Positions 36,077-44,713 of a stretch of DNA of 64,000 bases are shown here, piece after piece (within the stretch, counting starts at the first letter, position 1; each line of letters opens with the position of its first letter). Below the pieces are notes generated by a model. The model made no database searches. It saw nothing but the letters and a program-made list of their open reading frames with translations, and was not told the DNA's origin. The translations under genes were made by a program, and so were the position numbers. Origin of the DNA: Tsuneonella rigui (lineage in GTDB: Bacteria > Pseudomonadota > Alphaproteobacteria > Sphingomonadales > Sphingomonadaceae); NCBI RefSeq assembly GCF_003958625.1, contig NZ_RSEL01000028.1, positions 167,501 through 231,500 on the forward strand, read 5' to 3'.

Positions 36077-36544
36077 ATGCCCAAGCTCGATCTCGCCGCC
36101 ATTCCGCAAACCAACGCGACCGGCTACCCCGCGCCGTTCGACGAGCCGGTTGAGGGCCGCTGGTACCGCCGCATGGCGCCGGCCAGCGGCCTCAGGCACT
36201 TCGGCGCGAGCCATGTGACGCTGAGGCCGGGCGCGTGGTCCTCGCAGCGGCATTGGCACCAGGAACTCGACGAGCTGCTGGTGATGATCGCGGGCGAAGC
36301 GGTGCTGGTCGAGGACGACGGCGAAACGCTGCTGCGCCCCGGCGATGTGTGCGTCTGGCCGGCGGGCGCGCGCAACGGGCATCACCTCCAGAACCGCAGC
36401 AGCGAGGACTGCGTGTTCGTGGTCGTCGACGCTGGCGACAAGGCCGCCGACCGGGGCGAGTACCCCGACATCGACATGGTGTTCGAACCCGACGGCTACT
36501 CCCGCAAGGACGGGACGCCCTACCCGGCCAAGCGCATCCATTAG
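36077..36544 (+). CDS. Cupin domain protein
   Basis: The 155-residue product is a single beta-barrel cupin. The first motif has metal ligands HWHQELDELL near residue 60 and the second has GDVCVWPAG near 95 and HHLQN. Ligand or reaction unknown. The C terminus has the pattern FEPDGYSRKDGTPYPAKR, common in alphaproteobacterial cupins of this type. An AAGGGAAG ribosome site precedes the ATG. It converges with the S1/P1 nuclease by a 4-base overlap of stops. Confidence 0.85.
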   Translation: MPKLDLAAIPQTNATGYPAPFDEPVEGRWYRRMAPASGLRHFGASHVTLRPGAWSSQRHWHQELDELLVMIAGEAVLVEDDGETLLRPGDVCVWPAGARNGHHLQNRSSEDCVFVVVDAGDKAADRGEYPDIDMVFEPDGYSRKDGTPYPAKRIH

Positions 36545-37419
36545 CGCGCGGGGTCCGGCAGCTTGCCGGGCGCGAAGGCGGCGTCGAGCAGGTCGGCGAT
36601 ACGCAGGCCCGCCTGGGTGATGCGCTTCTCCGCGACAGGAACCGCTTGCACGATCGCCTCCTGCGACAGCGTCACCTTGTCCGGATAAGCGGGTTCCGCG
36701 AGCGGACCGAACCCGGCGGCGTTCCTGTACACGAAGTCGCGGGCCAGCTCCCAGCTTTCGCGGCCCCAGTCGGCGGGCGTGCCCCCAGCCAGCGCAGCGC
36801 GTTCGGCCGGAGAATAGTGCCGCACCAGCGGCGGATTGGCGCCCGATATCGCCCGTTCCGCCAGCGCGCTGTCCCACACCGAGTGCAGGTTCAGCCCTGG
36901 CGCGATGCCGTAGGTTGCCTCCACCGCGTTGCCGCCCTTGTCGTTGTTGTCGCCCGAGTGGAGCGGCATGTGGATGTCGCCCGCGAAGTGGACCATGAAC
37001 GCCAGCGCCTCCAGGCGGACGTTCGCCGGCAGGCTCTCGTCCGACAGGATCACCTGGTTGCGGGTGATCTGCGCCGAGACGCAGTCGCCGCCGCCGCAAT
37101 TCTTCTTCACATCGTAGGGCTGGGCGACCGGTTCGGTCTGGTAGTGCCAGGCGAAGGTATAGGCCCAGCGCCAGTACTGGCCGCGCAGGCAGTCGGGCCA
37201 GGTCGCGGCATCGGCGAGGCTGCGGATCGGGCAGTCGGGCGTGCCGAGCTCGGCCTGGTGCGCGATCAGGCGAGCGATCGCGGCGCGGGTTTCCGGCTTC
37301 ACGTTGGCGAGCGCGATCCGCCCGGTGGTCGCGTGGCCGTAATAGCCCCAGGCACCCGCCGCGCCCGGCTGGACCAGTGCCAGCATGGCGAGCAGCGCCG
37401 CGATCAGGCGCGCGGTCAC
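36541..37419 (-). CDS. S1/P1 family nuclease, secreted
   Basis: The 292-residue protein is a zinc-dependent S1/P1 nuclease. After the signal peptide the mature N terminus is expected at the tryptophan of AWGYYGH, whose amino group binds zinc. Further ligands are in ATWPD, AWHYQ, and HFAGDIHMPLHSGDNNDKGGN near residue 148. It probably degrades RNA and single-stranded DNA in the periplasm or outside. The GTG at 37419 overlaps the stop of the GST gene as GTGA; there is no ATG before the signal peptide. Confidence 0.92.
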   Translation of the reverse strand: MTARLIAALLAMLALVQPGAAGAWGYYGHATTGRIALANVKPETRAAIARLIAHQAELGTPDCPIRSLADAATWPDCLRGQYWRWAYTFAWHYQTEPVAQPYDVKKNCGGGDCVSAQITRNQVILSDESLPANVRLEALAFMVHFAGDIHMPLHSGDNNDKGGNAVEATYGIAPGLNLHSVWDSALAERAISGANPPLVRHYSPAERAALAGGTPADWGRESWELARDFVYRNAAGFGPLAEPAYPDKVTLSQEAIVQAVPVAEKRITQAGLRIADLLDAAFAPGKLPDPAR

Positions 37420-38084
37420 ACGGATGGGACGGTGTCCCACTGCTCGATCACCCATTGTTCGTCCTCGGCGGCCTTGATCCACGCCTGCATCCATTCGTGC
37501 TCCCACATCGCCTCCATGTAGGCCTGTGCAAAGCCGGGAACGCCGACGCCGTAGGTCACGAACCGGCTCACCACCGGGGCGTAGAACACGTCGGCCGCGC
37601 CGAAAGTGCCGAAGAGGAACGGCCCGCCGCGCCCGAACCGCGCGCGCGCTTCCGCCCACAGCTGCAGGATGCGGACGATATCGGCGCGCGCCTCGTCGGA
37701 CACCTGCACGCCCTCGTGCCGCATGCGCACGTTCATCGGGCACTGGCGCCGCAGCGCGAGATAGCTCGAGTGCATCTCGGCGACCATCGCCCGCGCCATC
37801 CCGCGCGCGCCGTCGTCCTTGGGCCAGAAGCGTTCGCGCCCGACCTTGTCGGCGAGGTATTCGAGGATCGCGAGGCTGTCCCAGATGACCGCCTCGCCGT
37901 CCCACAAGACCGGGACCTTGCCACTCGAGGGCTGGAGCTCGTCGCGCTCGCGCTTCACCTGCTCCCACTCGTCGCCGTAGAGGCTGACGGTCAATTCCTC
38001 GAACGCGAGGCCCGATTGCTTGGCCGCGAGCCAGCCGCGCAAGGACCAGCTCGAATAGTTCCGGTTGCCGATGATCAGCTTCAT
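37416..38084 (-). CDS. Glutathione S-transferase family protein
   Basis: The 222-residue product has a thioredoxin-like N-terminal domain, with the SSWSLRGWLA motif near residue 12 and VPVLWDGEAVIWDSLAILEYL near 58, and a helical C-terminal domain. The serine in NYSSWS is the expected glutathione-activating residue. The ATG at 38084 gives the family start MKLIIGNRNYSSWS. The frame continues open upstream to 38318 (see findings). It is coupled to the S1/P1 nuclease by GTGA. Confidence 0.9.
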   Translation of the reverse strand: MKLIIGNRNYSSWSLRGWLAAKQSGLAFEELTVSLYGDEWEQVKRERDELQPSSGKVPVLWDGEAVIWDSLAILEYLADKVGRERFWPKDDGARGMARAMVAEMHSSYLALRRQCPMNVRMRHEGVQVSDEARADIVRILQLWAEARARFGRGGPFLFGTFGAADVFYAPVVSRFVTYGVGVPGFAQAYMEAMWEHEWMQAWIKAAEDEQWVIEQWDTVPSV

Positions 38085-38152
38085 GCTGTCTGCCTGTTGT
38101 CCCACCGGGCCGCGGCCTAGGCGTTCATCATGTCGCTGTCGAGGCTGAACGG

Positions 38153-38170
38153 TGTCACACTTGTCACACT
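38153..38170. repeat. Direct repeat TGTCACACT x2 in the GST/VOC intergenic region
   Basis: Two adjacent copies of the 9-base unit TGTCACACT lie in the 232-base gap between the GST start and the divergent VOC gene. They are suited to a dimeric regulator or could be a chance duplication; no regulator can be named. Confidence 0.5.
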
Positions 38171-38316
38171 GTTCTGGGTTCCTTTTTCGGTCTTCCGCCA
38201 ACGCCATGGCTTTGAAGTCTGCGAGGACACGGAGGGCTTCGGCACGATCCATCCGCAAGGTGTTGGCAAAACGCTGGCGTGTAGGAAAACGGTTCGTGCG
38301 GCTGTAGGGATTGGCC

Positions 38317-38739
38317 ATGAGCCTGCGCCCGTTTCACCTCGCCTTTCCAGTCCACGATCTCGCCGAGGCACGCGCGTTCTACGGTGGCCTGCTCGGCTGC
38401 CCCGAAGGGCGCAGCAGTGCGCAATGGATCGACTTCGATTTCTTCGGCCATCAGATCGTCGCGCACCTCGCCCCGGCGAAGAACGAGGGCGACGCGGCAG
38501 TCAATCATGTCGATGGGCACGGCGTGCCGGTGCCGCACTTCGGCGTCGTGCTGACCCTGGACGCATTCGACACGCTGGCGGAGCGGCTCAAGGCGGCGGA
38601 CGTGCGGTTCGAGATCGAGCCCTACACCCGCTTCAAGGGCGAGCCCGGCGAGCAGTCGACCATGTTCTTCCGCGATCCGAGCGGCAATGCGATCGAGATG
38701 AAGTCGTTCGCCAGCCTCGACGGACTGTTTGCGACCTGA
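38317..38739 (+). CDS. VOC family (glyoxalase/bleomycin resistance-like) protein
   Basis: The 140-residue protein has the paired beta-alpha-beta-beta-beta fold of the VOC superfamily. It starts LRPFHLAFPVHDLAEARAFY, with the first ligand His, and ends with MFFRDPSGNAIEMKSF, with the ligand Glu. The substrate is unknown, since VOC members include dioxygenases, lyases and binding proteins. The ATG at 38317 is used; a TTG two codons earlier is less likely. Confidence 0.87.
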   Translation: MSLRPFHLAFPVHDLAEARAFYGGLLGCPEGRSSAQWIDFDFFGHQIVAHLAPAKNEGDAAVNHVDGHGVPVPHFGVVLTLDAFDTLAERLKAADVRFEIEPYTRFKGEPGEQSTMFFRDPSGNAIEMKSFASLDGLFAT

Positions 38740-38828
38740 CCCTCTTTACTCCAAATAAACCAACGATATTCGAATGTTAACGGAACCCGACGGCGAGCCT
38801 GCGTTATCCTACGCAGGAGGGTCGCACC

Positions 38829-39227
38829 GTGCCGGGATTAGTCGAGCAGCTTGAAGCAACCTGCGCTGAAGAGGCGCAGATCGGCCGGCGCGTCAGTCAG
38901 CGCCACCGACTGGAGATTTCCGCTCGCCTGATCGGTGGAGCGAACAATCTGCGGGTGCAGATGGAAGATATCTCGGCGAGCGGCGCGTGCGTGCGCCTGA
39001 TGCATCCGCAGAAGCTCGCCGATGGAAGGCTCTGCTGGCTGAACTTCGCCGTCTATGTTCGTGTCGTGTGGAACGACGGCATTCGCTGCGGGCTCGTGTT
39101 CGACGAGCCTCTGGCTGAGGACTGCCTCAAGCAGACGGTCGAATTCGGTCAGCTCGCGATCAAGGACAACTCGGACAAGTTCCTGCGGCTCGCATCGGCC
39201 TGGGTGCACGGGCCGGGCGACTGGTGA
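38829..39227 (+). CDS. PilZ domain protein
   Basis: The 132-residue product has a PilZ domain that binds cyclic di-GMP: the basic RRVSQRHRLEISARL stretch near residue 20 and the MEDISASGACVRL motif near 45. A perfect AGGAGG Shine-Dalgarno sequence at 38815-38820 lies 8 bases before the GTG start. A small hairpin (arms CTGCGT and ACGCAG at 38799-38816) partly overlaps that site. It abuts the convergent glutaredoxin stop. Confidence 0.88.
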   Translation: MPGLVEQLEATCAEEAQIGRRVSQRHRLEISARLIGGANNLRVQMEDISASGACVRLMHPQKLADGRLCWLNFAVYVRVVWNDGIRCGLVFDEPLAEDCLKQTVEFGQLAIKDNSDKFLRLASAWVHGPGDW

Positions 39228-39476
39228 TCAGGCGTTGGCGAGGTATGCCGACAGCTCCTCGCTGCCGCCGATCTTCTCATCGCCGATGAACACCAGCGGG
39301 GTGGTGTCGATGCCCTGCTCCTCCTTGAACGCATCAACCTCCTCACGCGAGGCGAGCACGCGGTCGTTCACGTCGTAGCCGTTCTGTTCGAGCAACGCCT
39401 TGGCGCGCACGCCGAACGGGCAGATGTGGTCGGGGAGGACCATGCGGTAGAGGGTTGCACTGCGTTGATCGGCCAC
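39228..39476 (-). CDS. Glutaredoxin-like protein
   Basis: The 82-residue thioredoxin-fold protein has HICPFGVRAKALLEQNG near residue 16, with a single active-site cysteine in CPFG, the TTPLVFIGDEKIGGSEEL cis-proline motif and the family DTTPLVFI strand. A monothiol glutaredoxin or GST-N-like role is likely. The start is a GTG at 39476 with GGAG 8 bases before it; no ATG is available before the first strand. The next gene on this strand is the TonB receptor, 95 bases upstream. Confidence 0.82.
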   Translation of the reverse strand: MADQRSATLYRMVLPDHICPFGVRAKALLEQNGYDVNDRVLASREEVDAFKEEQGIDTTPLVFIGDEKIGGSEELSAYLANA

Positions 39477-39571
39477 GACTATACTCCGCTGCGGGTGAGC
39501 GAAGCGCGCCAGCGGCGAGTTCGTTCCGCAGGCGATCGGGAGGGCGTCCCGCGAGCGCCCTCCCGCGTGGC

Positions 39572-42067
39572 TCAGAACTTGACCGTGCCTTCGACGCCGA
39601 AGGTGCGCGGCGGATTGAAGTTGCCATAGTCGCCGATCAGCGCGCTGTTGGCGTTCGAGCGGCGGTAGATGTGCGCTTCGTTGAACAGGTTGCGCGTCCA
39701 CAGTGAGAGGGTGCCCGTCACGCCGCTGCTCGTCAGCGGGATGGCCGCCAAGGCGATGCTGCCGTTGACGATGAAGCTCGATTCGGTGCGCACATCCTCC
39801 GACTGGAAGCTGTACTGCTCGTCGGCGTAGTTGCCGTCGATATGGAAGCGCAGGCGGGTGTCGTTGGCGGCGACCGGGGTCTCGAAATCGAGGAAGCCGG
39901 TCAGCGCGTTCTTCGGCGTGAACACTGTGAATACCCGGGTGATCACCCCGAATGTCGCCGGCGATTCGGCGATCGGATTGGCGACCGGCGGCACCTTCAC
40001 ATCGGTGTAGGCGTAAGATGCGCCGAGCCGCAGCCCGTCGATGGGCTCGGCGGTCACGTCGAGCTCGATGCCCTTGATCCGCGACTTGCCCGCGACGTTG
40101 ACCGTCTCTTCGGTGTGGCGGTTGAAGAACGGATTGGCGACGCCGCCCGCCAGCGTCGCGCGGGTGTCGACGAAGTCGAAGTCGATCTGGGTGCCAGTCC
40201 GGTCCATGATGTAGGCGGCGGCGTTGATCCGCAGGCGGTTGTTCAGCAGATCGGTCTTGAGCCCGATCTCGTACGCCTTCACTTCCTCGGGATCAAACTG
40301 GCGGAAGCTCGACGAGCGCGAGTTGGCGCCGCCGGCGCGGAAGCCGGTCGAATACTTGGCGTAGAGGTTGACCCCCGGCGCGGCATCGACCGCGAGCGTC
40401 ACCATCGGATCGAAGCGGTTGTTCTTGTAGTCGAGCGTGGCGCCCGGCAGCGGCGCGTTATTGATCACCGTCAGCGCGCCCTTGCGGGTCTCGTGGGTGT
40501 AGCGCCCGCCCGCGGTCAGGTGGAAGATGTCGAGCCCGGCCGGGGTCCAGGTCGCCTGCCCGAAGAAGCCGAGGCTCTTGCCCACCGCCTGGCTATCGCG
40601 CTGCACGTACCAGTAGGCGCGGTCCCAGCCTTGGTTGCTCGAGCTGATCGGCGCGGTCGGGTTGGGCGCGACCTGGTTGACGAAGGTGTAGCCGGTGCCG
40701 GAGGCATTCCACTGCAGCGGATTGGGCGTCGCCGCCGCCTCCCGCACATGCTCGTTGAAGTAGTAGCCGCCGAGGACGAAATCGAGCGTTGGGATTGAGC
40801 CGACGAGCTGCACTTCCTGGCTGAACTGGTTCTGGTGCAGCTCGGAAAGGCTGTAGCGGCCGAACTGACCGTTGGGCACGAACGCGCTGCGGTGTGCCCC
40901 GGCAGAGCCATCCCATTGCTTGGTATCGACCCCGCGCCAGGCGCTGATCGAGCGCAGCGTAAGGTCGGGCGTCAAGTCATAGGCGATGGCGGCGGTGTAG
41001 CCGTGGGTCTCGTCGACGCTTGGCTGCTGGATCACGCCGAGATCGGCGACCTTCATGCGGTCCTCGCCCTCGACCTGCACCAGCGGCGCGAGCGGGGCGA
41101 TGCACACGTTGGTGGTCGAGTTGCACGGCGTGGTGCCGCGATAGAGCGTGGTGCCGGTGACGCCGGTCATGGGGTTCACGTAGGTGCCGACGGCGAGCCC
41201 AAGCGGGTTGTAGTTCAAGAGCTGGCTGTAGAACGGCGTGTTCTCGTCCTTCGCCCGGTCATAGGCGAGGTCGACCGACAGGCCCGCGACCGGGGTCCAG
41301 CGCCCGGCGATGCGGCCGCCGACGCGGTTGTAGTAGTTCCAGCCGTACTGCCCGCTCGCCGGGTTCTCGGTGGTCGCGTCCTGGTGCTGGAGCACGCCGT
41401 CGATCTTGATGGCGAAGTTGGCGAAGGCCGGCAGGTTGAGGTGAATCTCGCCGTTGTAAGCGCCGTAGTTGCCGATCCCCGCGCTGACCCGGCCGCCGAA
41501 CTCGCCCGTGGGCGACTTGGTCACGATGCTGAGCGCGCCGCCCTCGGTGTTGCGGCCGAACAGCGTGCCCTGCGGCCCGCGCAGGACCTCGATCCGCTCG
41601 ACATCGAACAGCGCGGCGTTGAGGCCCTGGCTGCGGCCGAGATAGACGCCGTCGATGTAGACGCCCACGCCCGGCTCGCGCGCGACCTGGTTCTGGTCGA
41701 ACGGGACGATGCCGCGGATGCCGATGGTGAGCGCCGACTGGCGCGCTTCGAAGGTCGCAACGCGCAAGCTGGGGACGCCGCCGTCGGCGAGGTCGATCAA
41801 CGACTGGACGTGGCGGTCCTCGATCAGCTGCGGATCGACGACCGAGATCGCGATCGGGGTGTCCTGCAGGTTCGTCTCGCGCTTGGTCGCGGTGACGACG
41901 ATCGTGTTCAGTCCATCGCCGCTATCGCCTTCGAACGCGCCATCGTCGGCGGTCGCGGCTTCCGCGGTTGCCGCGTCGGCGGCAACTTCATCGGCAGCGA
42001 GCGCGGAGGTGGAAACATGCGCGATAGCGAGTGCCGAAGCGGCCGCGGCAAGGCGAAAGCGATACAT
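39572..42067 (-). CDS. TonB-dependent receptor
   Basis: The 831-residue outer-membrane protein has a signal peptide, an alanine/aspartate-rich spacer, a TonB box-like NTIVVTATKRE near residue 52, a plug domain (SIVTKSPTGEFGGRVSAGIG in its end) and a beta-barrel ending in the aromatic GVEGTVKF. It imports a scarce ligand with TonB energy. The ligand is not evident; a Pho-box-like site upstream suggests phosphorus compounds. It is divergent from an orphan response regulator. The ATG at 42067 places the signal peptide. Confidence 0.93.
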   Translation of the reverse strand: MYRFRLAAAASALAIAHVSTSALAADEVAADAATAEAATADDGAFEGDSGDGLNTIVVTATKRETNLQDTPIAISVVDPQLIEDRHVQSLIDLADGGVPSLRVATFEARQSALTIGIRGIVPFDQNQVAREPGVGVYIDGVYLGRSQGLNAALFDVERIEVLRGPQGTLFGRNTEGGALSIVTKSPTGEFGGRVSAGIGNYGAYNGEIHLNLPAFANFAIKIDGVLQHQDATTENPASGQYGWNYYNRVGGRIAGRWTPVAGLSVDLAYDRAKDENTPFYSQLLNYNPLGLAVGTYVNPMTGVTGTTLYRGTTPCNSTTNVCIAPLAPLVQVEGEDRMKVADLGVIQQPSVDETHGYTAAIAYDLTPDLTLRSISAWRGVDTKQWDGSAGAHRSAFVPNGQFGRYSLSELHQNQFSQEVQLVGSIPTLDFVLGGYYFNEHVREAAATPNPLQWNASGTGYTFVNQVAPNPTAPISSSNQGWDRAYWYVQRDSQAVGKSLGFFGQATWTPAGLDIFHLTAGGRYTHETRKGALTVINNAPLPGATLDYKNNRFDPMVTLAVDAAPGVNLYAKYSTGFRAGGANSRSSSFRQFDPEEVKAYEIGLKTDLLNNRLRINAAAYIMDRTGTQIDFDFVDTRATLAGGVANPFFNRHTEETVNVAGKSRIKGIELDVTAEPIDGLRLGASYAYTDVKVPPVANPIAESPATFGVITRVFTVFTPKNALTGFLDFETPVAANDTRLRFHIDGNYADEQYSFQSEDVRTESSFIVNGSIALAAIPLTSSGVTGTLSLWTRNLFNEAHIYRRSNANSALIGDYGNFNPPRTFGVEGTVKF

Positions 42068-42231
42068 TAAAAGTCCCTCATCGGTGGGCCGATCGGTGAT
42101 CGGCAAGTCGGCGGGAACTGGCGCTCGGGCCATCCCGTCTGCCGCCGCCAACTAGGGCGAGTCGGTTGCGCCGTTGTGATAGATATCCGACAATCGATCG
42201 GGCCGTTTGCGACCGAATTGCGACAGGCCGG

Positions 42232-42253
42232 CCGTCACTTGGCTGTCATGAAA
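42232..42253. promoter_or_regulatory. Pho-box-like tandem site between TonB receptor and regulator
   Basis: Two adjacent 11-base half-sites, CCGTCACTTGG and CTGTCATGAAA, match the PhoB box pattern (CTGTCA-A/T-rich repeated every 11 bases). A second 11-base-spaced pair, TTGCGACCGAA and TTGCGACAGGC, lies at 42207-42228. The divergent region serves both genes. The regulator assignment is inferred from the consensus I know. Confidence 0.5.
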
Positions 42254-42274
42254 CGCGCGCAGACAGGCGCCTGC

Positions 42275-42934
42275 ATGAGCGACCGGCCCACCATCATCCT
42301 GGCGCCTTTCGACGCGGACCTCGCCTCCGACCTCGCGCGCCGTATACCGGCGGCGCGGGTGGGGCCGCTCGACGCCATCGCTGAGGCGACGGGGCCTCTA
42401 TGGCTGTTCATCGACTGGCTGCTGCCCGAGTCCTCGGGACTCGAACTATGCCGCCGCCTGCGCGCCGAGCCGCGCACCGCCGACGCGCGCATCTTCCTCG
42501 TGATTGAAGACGACGACCGGGAGACCCGGCGGCGGGCGCTGAAAGCCGGCGCGGACGACTACGTGCTGGGCCCGCTGACGGCGTCGGCCATTGCAGCGCG
42601 GGTATGCGAGGCGGCGCCGCTGCTGCCGCGGGCGGACAACGTGCTCGCGCACGGCCCGCTCAAGCTCGACCGCGAGGCGTATCAGGTGCGCGCGGGCGGA
42701 TCGCCGGTGCCGATGCGGCCCAACGAGTTCCTGCTGCTGGCCTTCTTCCTCGAGAATCGTGACCGGGTCGTGTCACGGCGAGAGCTGATCGGTGCGCTCA
42801 AGGGCGGCGACCAGGTCGACGAGCGTACGGTGGACGTGTGGATCGGCCGCCTGCGCCGCGCGCTGGTCTCGGCCAAGGTGAGCGACCCGATCCGGACCGT
42901 CCGCCAGCTCGGCTACGTGTACGATTCATTCTGA
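42275..42934 (+). CDS. OmpR/PhoB-type response regulator, orphan
   Basis: The 219-residue protein has a receiver domain (phosphoacceptor aspartate in FIDWLLPES near residue 43) and a winged-helix DNA-binding domain with ERTVDVWIGRLRRAL and DPIRTVRQLGYVYD near the C terminus. The second acidic pair is degenerate (APFDADL), so it may respond atypically. The ATG at 42275 matches the family start SDRPTIILAPFDA; ATG at 42248 and GTG at 42176 are also in frame. No kinase is near. It diverges from the TonB receptor. Confidence 0.85.
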   Translation: MSDRPTIILAPFDADLASDLARRIPAARVGPLDAIAEATGPLWLFIDWLLPESSGLELCRRLRAEPRTADARIFLVIEDDDRETRRRALKAGADDYVLGPLTASAIAARVCEAAPLLPRADNVLAHGPLKLDREAYQVRAGGSPVPMRPNEFLLLAFFLENRDRVVSRRELIGALKGGDQVDERTVDVWIGRLRRALVSAKVSDPIRTVRQLGYVYDSF

Positions 42935-42966
42935 GCGGGGCGAGCCGGAGCCCGCCCCGCCTCGGA

Positions 42967-43839
42967 TTACAACCCGTCGACGCTCTTGCTGACGAGGATG
43001 TTGACCGCCACGCGGCGGTTCTGCGCCTTGCCTTCGGGCGTCGAGTTGTCCGCCATCGGATCGGACTCGGCCATCCCGGTGGGCGTCAGCATGCGGTAGG
43101 GCTTCCAGCCGCATTTCTGCTGGAGGAAGTTTACCACGCGGCTGGCGCGCTTCTCGCTCAGCTCCTGATTGAAGTCTTCGCTGCCGGTCGAATCGGTATA
43201 ACCGACGACGAGCAGAAGCGCGTTTTCGGTCGCATCGGCCTGTCCCGCCGCGGCGCACAGATCGGCCTTGGCCTGCTCCGACAATACCGACTGGCCGGTG
43301 TCGAAGTTGACGTTGGTCACGCCCTTGACGTTGTACTTGTCGATGTCCGCCATCCGGCCCTTGAGCGCTTCGGTCGCGGCGGTCTGCTCGGCGAAGCCCT
43401 GCTCGGTGCCGTTGCGGATCATCGACGCGGTGCGCAGGTCCTTGGCCTTGAGCGCGACCTGGCTTGCGACCAGCCCGCCGCTCCACTGGACGGTCTTGAT
43501 GGTAACCGGAAGCCCGTTGACGAGCGAGGCGGCGGCGAGCTTGCTGCGGCCGAGGCCCAGGAAGCCGCCCTTGCCGCGGACCTCGGTGGCGTCGCTGAGC
43601 AGCACCACCGTCTTCGACCCGTCGACCGTGGTCACCTGTACCTTGTCGTCGCGGCGCGCAGAGATGAAGCCTTCGACCGCCGGCCCTTCGGCCAGACCCG
43701 TGAGGTCGGACGGCGCCGGGCCGTTTACGGTGATCGAGGTATCGGCATAGTCAGGCGCCTGCTGGGCGGCGAGCCCGGCGGGGAGCACCAGCGCGGCGGC
43801 GGCGAGGAGCATGGGCGATTTTCGGCGAAGAGTTGTCAT
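42967..43839 (-). CDS. OmpA family outer membrane protein
   Basis: The 290-residue product has a signal peptide (ending GLAAQQ near residue 26), a beta-rich domain of unknown role, and a C-terminal OmpA-like peptidoglycan-binding domain (about 170-285) with NVNFDTGQSVLSEQAKADL, VGYTDSTGSEDFNQELSEKRA and NRRVAVNI. It likely links the outer membrane to peptidoglycan. The ATG at 43839 begins the signal peptide. A 223-base region without genes lies upstream; I see nothing specific in it. Confidence 0.9.
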   Translation of the reverse strand: MTTLRRKSPMLLAAAALVLPAGLAAQQAPDYADTSITVNGPAPSDLTGLAEGPAVEGFISARRDDKVQVTTVDGSKTVVLLSDATEVRGKGGFLGLGRSKLAAASLVNGLPVTIKTVQWSGGLVASQVALKAKDLRTASMIRNGTEQGFAEQTAATEALKGRMADIDKYNVKGVTNVNFDTGQSVLSEQAKADLCAAAGQADATENALLLVVGYTDSTGSEDFNQELSEKRASRVVNFLQQKCGWKPYRMLTPTGMAESDPMADNSTPEGKAQNRRVAVNILVSKSVDGL

Positions 43840-44062
43840 TGTCGTTTTCCTTCGAACTCTGGCAGCGGCCGTGCCCCCTCGCGGCCGGATTTCAGGACCC
43901 CCACGTGCAGTCTTCAAAAGATGCCCGGCGGCGAGATGGTCCGCGGCCTTGCTGCCAGATGAACGAACAACGCGAGCGGGCTCGACAGCCGGTTGGCTGG
44001 AGCATTGGACGCGGTGAAACGAGAGAAGCGTTCGGCTGGCGCGGTAGACCGAAGCGCGGGCT

Positions 44063-44713
44063 TCAGCTCTCGGCGTCGGACAGGATCGCCGCGCGCAGCT
44101 CGGCGATTCCCATGCCCTTTTCGGCGCTGGTCGCGTGGACCAGCGGGAAGGCCGCGGTGCGCTTTCTGGCCTCGGCCTCGGCGGCAGTGCGCACGGCGGC
44201 AAGCTCGCTCGCCTTGATCTTGTCGGTCTTGGTCAGCACCAGGCGATAGCCGACCGCTGCTTCGTCGAGCAGCTTCATCATCTCTCGGTCGACGTCCTTT
44301 ACCCCGTGGCGGCTGTCGATCAGCACCAGCGTGCGCTTGAGCACCAGCCGTCCGCGCAGGAAATCACGCACGAGGAACTTCCAGCGCTCGACCACCTTGA
44401 TCGGCGCCTTGGCGAAGCCGTAGCCGGGCATATCGACCAGCCGCATCGCGAGCGGGTCGCCCACGTCGAAGAAGTTGAGCTCCTGCGTCCGGCCCGGCGT
44501 GACCGAGGCGCGCGCCAGGCTCTTGCGCCCGGTTAGCGCGTTGAGCAGCGAACTTTTGCCGACGTTCGATCGCCCGGCGAAGGCGATCTCCGGCACGACC
44601 GGGTCGGGCAGGAATTCGAGCTTGGGCGCCGACAGAAGGAACTCGACCTTGCCGGTAAGCAGCTTGCGCGCGCGCTCCTCAAGCTCGGCCGCCTCGGCTT
44701 CCTCGGGCGTCAC
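44063..44713 (-). CDS. engB: Ribosome biogenesis GTP-binding protein EngB/YsxC (YihA)
   Basis: The 216-residue GTPase is needed for large-subunit assembly and division. It has G1 [14 protein letters not shown] near residue 47, [14 protein letters not shown]3 [11 protein letters not shown] and G4 TKTDKI, the classic EngB order. It lies downstream of yidC with an ATGA overlap of 4 bases. Confidence 0.96.
   Translation of the reverse strand: MTPEEAEAAELEERARKLLTGKVEFLLSAPKLEFLPDPVVPEIAFAGRSNVGKSSLLNALTGRKSLARASVTPGRTQELNFFDVGDPLAMRLVDMPGYGFAKAPIKVVERWKFLVRDFLRGRLVLKRTLVLIDSRHGVKDVDREMMKLLDEAAVGYRLVLTKTDKIKASELAAVRTAAEAEARKRTAAFPLVHATSAEKGMGIAELRAAILSDAES

Noticed and set aside
38117-38371. 84-codon minus-strand frame over the GST/VOC gap
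   Set aside because: Overlaps the start of the VOC gene and reads through the TGTCACACT repeats with low third-position GC; coding is not supported. A neighbouring frame is reported as a low-confidence finding instead.
40835-42070. 411-codon frame antisense to the TonB-dependent receptor
   Set aside because: Low-complexity R/D/A-rich translation; receptor signature is clear on the other strand.
43840-44062. Possible small gene between the OmpA protein and engB
   Set aside because: Only arginine-rich shadow frames with no ribosome site or family pattern.
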